Part shown: positions 4,085-6,310 of the stretch, one piece after another
How positions within the stretch are numbered: the first letter of the stretch is position 1
Layout: every line of letters starts with the position of its first letter
Assembly: GCA_001778455.1 (NCBI GenBank)
Contig: MFGX01000062.1
Span: 3,335 to 9,644 of the forward strand
Source of the DNA: Candidatus Fraserbacteria bacterium RBG_16_55_9
Lineage (GTDB): Bacteria; Bipolaricaulota; Bipolaricaulia; RBG-16-55-9
Direction of reading: 5' to 3'
DNA length: 6,310 bases
Notes under the pieces: model-generated
What the model was told of the DNA's origin: nothing
The model's input: only the letters and a program-made list of their open reading frames with translations
The model's database searches: none
Translations under genes and position numbers: made by a program

Positions 4085-5733
4085 GGCTTCTTGTCTCCTT
4101 TCATCTGGTCGTATGCCGCGCGCACCTCTTCGATATCGATCTTCTCCAGCAAGCGCTCTGGTGGACCGAGGCGAATTTCTCTCTGCTCAAGCCGACCCAC
4201 GTCATCCAACGTAGGGGCATTTAGACTCAACACCCGGTAGACCCGCTCGGAGAACGAGGGCACAAAGGGCGAGAGCAAGATGGCGAGAGCCTTGGCCAGT
4301 GCATACGCGTTGGCGATCACTTCGGGCTTCTGCCCCTCCCAAGGCCTTTCCTTCTGGACATACTCGTTGCCCACCACGGCCAAATCGGCAACATGCCGCA
4401 GGGCTTGAGCGATCGATCCAGCCTCGAAAGCTTGTTGATATTTCGCTTTCGTCCCCTCAATGGCCTTCGAAACTGGAGATGCAATCGCGGTCGGCGAAAT
4501 GATCCCGCCGTAGCTGCGGTGAGCGAGCGAGGTTACCCGGTGAATGAGATTGGCAATGTTATTCGCGAGAACTCCGTTGATCGCTTTATCCAGGTCTTCC
4601 CAGCTGAAATCGATGTCACGCTGCTCTGGGCGCAAGAGGAGCAGATAGAATCTCCAGTAAGAACCCGGGAGGAGTTTCAATGCTTCATCGCTGTAGACCC
4701 CAATCCCTCGCGTCTTAGAGAACTTCTGGCCTCCGATCCAGTTGAGATATTCTGTGGCCGAAATCTGATCCGGCAGATGATATCTGGTACCGGAAGAGAG
4801 GAGTTGGGCAGGGAAGAAGATCGTGTGAAAGGGAATATTGTCTTTGCCCTGGGTATAGACGTGTTTGACGCTCTTGCCCTCATCGAGCCAGAAGGGCTCC
4901 CAGCCCCTGGGGTTGCTCTGCTTCTCGAAGTACTCCATGGTGGCCGAGACATACCCGAGTGCAGCTTCAGCCCAGACGTAGATGACCTTACCCTCTGCGC
5001 CCTGGAACGGAGCGGGGATGCCCCACTCCAGATCGCGTGTTACGGCACGAGGCTTCAGTCCTTCTTTCAGCAGGTTCTCTGTGAACTTGCCCACGTTATC
5101 TTGAAATCCCTTGGCTGCGATAAACGCTTTTAACTGGGGCTCTAGTTTTGGCAGATCGAGATACCAGTTGCGTGTTTTCCTAAAACTGATCGTGCTCTGG
5201 CCGCAGATGCGGCATCGTGGGTTTTTCAGCTCGCTGGGCTCCAAGAGCGTGCCGCAATCGTCGCATTGGTTGCCGTACGCGTTTGGAGAACCGCAGTGCG
5301 GGCAGGTCCCCTGAATGAAACGATCTGCCAGAAATTTCCCATCGTGCGTGCAGTATGCCTGCTCTTCCTCAAGGGAGGTGATGTAGCCGTTCGCCTCAGC
5401 CTTCTTATAAAGATCGTGCACAAAGCGGTAGTGAGTGGGCGATTCGGTCGTGGTGTAGTACATATCGATCTCGAAGGCTTTTATAATCTCGAGGATCTGT
5501 TGATGCACGCGGTCGGAGAGTTCTTTGGGGCTCACGCCGCGCTTGAAGGCTTCGAACTCAATATTCGTTCCATGAGTGTCGGAGCCGCTCACGTGCAGGA
5601 CGTCGCAGCCCTTCAGACGGTAGTAGCGAGCGAGCGCGTCGCCGGAAAGCAAGCACCCGATCAAGTTCCCGAGATGAGGAACGTTCGAGGCGTAGGGCCA
5701 TCCGCTACAGATCAAGACTTTAGGTTTGCTCAG
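4081..5733 (-). CDS. metG: Methionyl-tRNA synthetase, archaeal/eukaryotic-like type
   Basis: MetRS charges initiator and elongator tRNA-Met. From the proposed CTG start the product has 550 residues. The class I site is complete: PYASNVPHLGN (13-23, HIGH motif), GSDTHGT (50-56) and KFSKT (337-341, KMSKS motif). The inserted zinc domain has CPHC (144-147), CDDC (157-160) and CRIC (174-177), plus CTHD (128-131) where relatives have a fourth CxxC. WRFYLLLLRPE (360-370), DFSW (375-378) and the anticodon-helix NNIANLIHR (391-399) and PW (464-465) resemble archaeal and eukaryotic enzymes more than E. coli MetG. There is no C-terminal tRNA-binding/dimer domain. The start is uncertain. CTG at 5733 matches the family beginning (SKPKVLICSGWPYA) and has GAGGTGATC eight bases from its core. 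ATGs at 5781 and 5835 have no ribosome site, though 5835 forms TGATG with the gene before. GTG at 5742 is also possible. Identity is certain. Confidence 0.95.
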   Translation of the reverse strand: MSKPKVLICSGWPYASNVPHLGNLIGCLLSGDALARYYRLKGCDVLHVSGSDTHGTNIEFEAFKRGVSPKELSDRVHQQILEIIKAFEIDMYYTTTESPTHYRFVHDLYKKAEANGYITSLEEEQAYCTHDGKFLADRFIQGTCPHCGSPNAYGNQCDDCGTLLEPSELKNPRCRICGQSTISFRKTRNWYLDLPKLEPQLKAFIAAKGFQDNVGKFTENLLKEGLKPRAVTRDLEWGIPAPFQGAEGKVIYVWAEAALGYVSATMEYFEKQSNPRGWEPFWLDEGKSVKHVYTQGKDNIPFHTIFFPAQLLSSGTRYHLPDQISATEYLNWIGGQKFSKTRGIGVYSDEALKLLPGSYWRFYLLLLRPEQRDIDFSWEDLDKAINGVLANNIANLIHRVTSLAHRSYGGIISPTAIASPVSKAIEGTKAKYQQAFEAGSIAQALRHVADLAVVGNEYVQKERPWEGQKPEVIANAYALAKALAILLSPFVPSFSERVYRVLSLNAPTLDDVGRLEQREIRLGPPERLLEKIDIEEVRAAYDQMKGDKKP

Positions 5734-5736
5734 GGT

Positions 5737-5745
5737 GATCACCTC
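5737..5745 (-). promoter_or_regulatory. Strong Shine-Dalgarno site pointing to the metG CTG start
   Basis: GAGGTGATC matches the complement of the usual bacterial 16S 3' end (AAAGGAGGTGATCC) over nine bases. From the end of GAGG there are eight bases to the CTG at 5733, the normal spacing. No ATG, GTG or TTG stands at a suitable distance. Confidence 0.55.
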
Positions 5746-5776
5746 GGCAGCGGCGAATGCGCGTTCTATAGCGGGT

Positions 5777-5806
5777 AGCATAGCCGATCGAAAGCCGGCT
5801 TGCCAA
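5777..5806 (-). promoter_or_regulatory. Possible promoter for metG
   Basis: TTGGCA (5806-5801), an 18-base spacer and TATGCT (5782-5777) lie on the minus strand. Transcription would begin near 5770, downstream of both candidate ATG starts, leaving a leader of about 36 bases that ends in the Shine-Dalgarno site. Each box is one or two bases off consensus, so chance is possible. Confidence 0.4.
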
Positions 5807-5834
5807 CACGGTAGTTGATGAGATGGAACTTGCA

Positions 5835-6134
5835 TCAGGACTGGCCGAAGTCACTTTGTAGGTCTTCGTTCTCTGGGGAGCGGCGCGCAGCACGAATCAA
5901 CCGCTCAATCAGCTCGAAATACGCGGGCCAATATCTTCTGAGATACGCTTTCAAGTTCTCGTCGGCACGTGCATCTCCTGTCGTTATGAGGAAGTGCGCT
6001 ACGTGATGTGGCCCGAGCTCTTGAATCACTTGATCAAGTTCCTCAGAGATCCCATCCGAGCAGACCGAGAGTTGCTTCACCGCCGCCCGCAACGTTTCAT
6101 CTACTCCATAATAAGGGCGCTCTTCGCTCATCAT
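5835..6134 (-). CDS. Unrecognised 99-residue protein upstream of metG
   Basis: I do not recognise this protein. It starts with a double Met (MMSEERPYYG); an in-frame TAG directly before the first ATG shows the frame cannot be longer, and the second ATG (6131) is equally possible. No Shine-Dalgarno site is visible. The sequence is charged and soluble-looking, with no signal peptide or membrane segment, one Cys (25), and a likely amphipathic helix rich in aromatic and basic residues at about 62-85 (KAYLRRYWPAYFELIERLIR). The acidic tail ends PENEDLQSDFGQS. The stop TGA shares a base with an ATG at 5835 in the metG frame (TGATG). It is on the same strand as the translation genes, about 100 bases before the likely metG start, so it could be co-transcribed. 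It is probably a real gene, but the evidence is length, composition and context only. Confidence 0.6.
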   Translation of the reverse strand: MMSEERPYYGVDETLRAAVKQLSVCSDGISEELDQVIQELGPHHVAHFLITTGDARADENLKAYLRRYWPAYFELIERLIRAARRSPENEDLQSDFGQS

Positions 6135-6170
6135 CTAGGAGTGTACGACAATGGAAGAGTGAGAGCCAGG

Positions 6171-6310
6171 TTATCCGCGATCATCGCCAATAAAGAAGCT
6201 TTGCGCTTTGTGATCGTGAATGAGCCGCTGGACAGTCCTCCAGCGGTGACGCACACACTCAGGAAATGTCCCATGATGGGCATACCAGTCTTCAAGGAAT
6301 TTCTTAGTCT
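6171..6310 (-). CDS. C-terminal fragment of an unrecognised protein (runs off the window)
   Basis: Reading the minus strand inward from the window edge, one frame is open for 45 residues to a TAA at 6173-6171. The peptide contains KKFLEDWYAHHGTFPECV, then a His/Arg/Trp-rich stretch (RHRWRTVQRLIHDHK), and ends in FFIGDDRG. Its composition (Trp, His, Cys and aromatic residues spread as in a folded domain) makes it more protein-like than the two other frames, one of which is also open. It would end 36 bases before the 99-residue gene. I cannot assign a family. The open frame is short and truncated, so this is a moderate call. Confidence 0.45.
   Translation of the reverse strand, partial: TKKFLEDWYAHHGTFPECVRHRWRTVQRLIHDHKAQSFFIGDDRG

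Noticed and set aside
4393..5133. 246-codon open frame on the plus strand
   Set aside because: Wholly antisense to conserved MetRS sequence, including the KMSKS region; no independent support.
6131..6310. Second open minus-strand frame through the right-hand edge
   Set aside because: It is open as well, ending at a TGA over the start of the 99-residue gene, but its Leu/Ser/Thr-rich peptide looks less like a protein than the frame ending at 6171.

Overview
This is a bacterial window of roughly 55% G+C (judged by eye) in which every supported gene lies on the minus strand. Read in the direction of transcription, from high to low coordinates, the order is: tail of an unrecognised gene - unrecognised 99-residue protein - metG - rplU (L21) - prp-like gene - rpmA (L27) - obg - infC (IF3) - rpmI (L35) - rplT (L20) - glyQ (5' part, cut by the window edge). 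Apart from the two unknowns, every product serves translation or ribosome assembly. Two ribosomal clusters that are normally separate, L21/L27/Obg and IF3/L35/L20, stand head to tail and are bracketed by two aminoacyl-tRNA synthetases.

Region by region: 5734-6310 holds the two unrecognised genes and a possible metG promoter. Region 4081-5733 is a methionyl-tRNA synthetase of the archaeal/eukaryotic-looking type, which probably starts at a CTG codon with a 9-base anti-16S match in front of it. Region 3099-4084 is a tight rplU/prp-like/rpmA unit with a good promoter overlapping the end of metG. Region 1776-3059 is obg, a complete three-domain assembly GTPase with no visible Shine-Dalgarno site. 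A near-consensus extended -10 promoter begins two bases after the obg stop and drives infC-rpmI-rplT-glyQ. infC almost certainly starts at ATC, and its end overlaps rpmI by 47 bases.

The most interesting point is the small gene between rplU and rpmA. It matches the L27-processing protease Prp along its length, but both catalytic positions (His and Cys) read as Glu. The L27 beside it has no cleavable N-terminal extension, and an in-frame stop just upstream excludes one. The pair therefore looks like a protease that lost its reaction together with its substrate site, yet was kept in the operon, perhaps as a non-catalytic assembly factor.

The organism cannot be named from this window. It is a bacterium (alpha-subunit GlyRS, L20/L35/IF3, Obg with an OCT domain), probably not a typical Firmicute given the short L27, and it carries a non-classical MetRS. 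A deep-branching or candidate phylum is possible but is only a guess. No RNA genes, mobile elements, CRISPR arrays or long repeats were seen, and no stretch over 300 bases lacks a gene.
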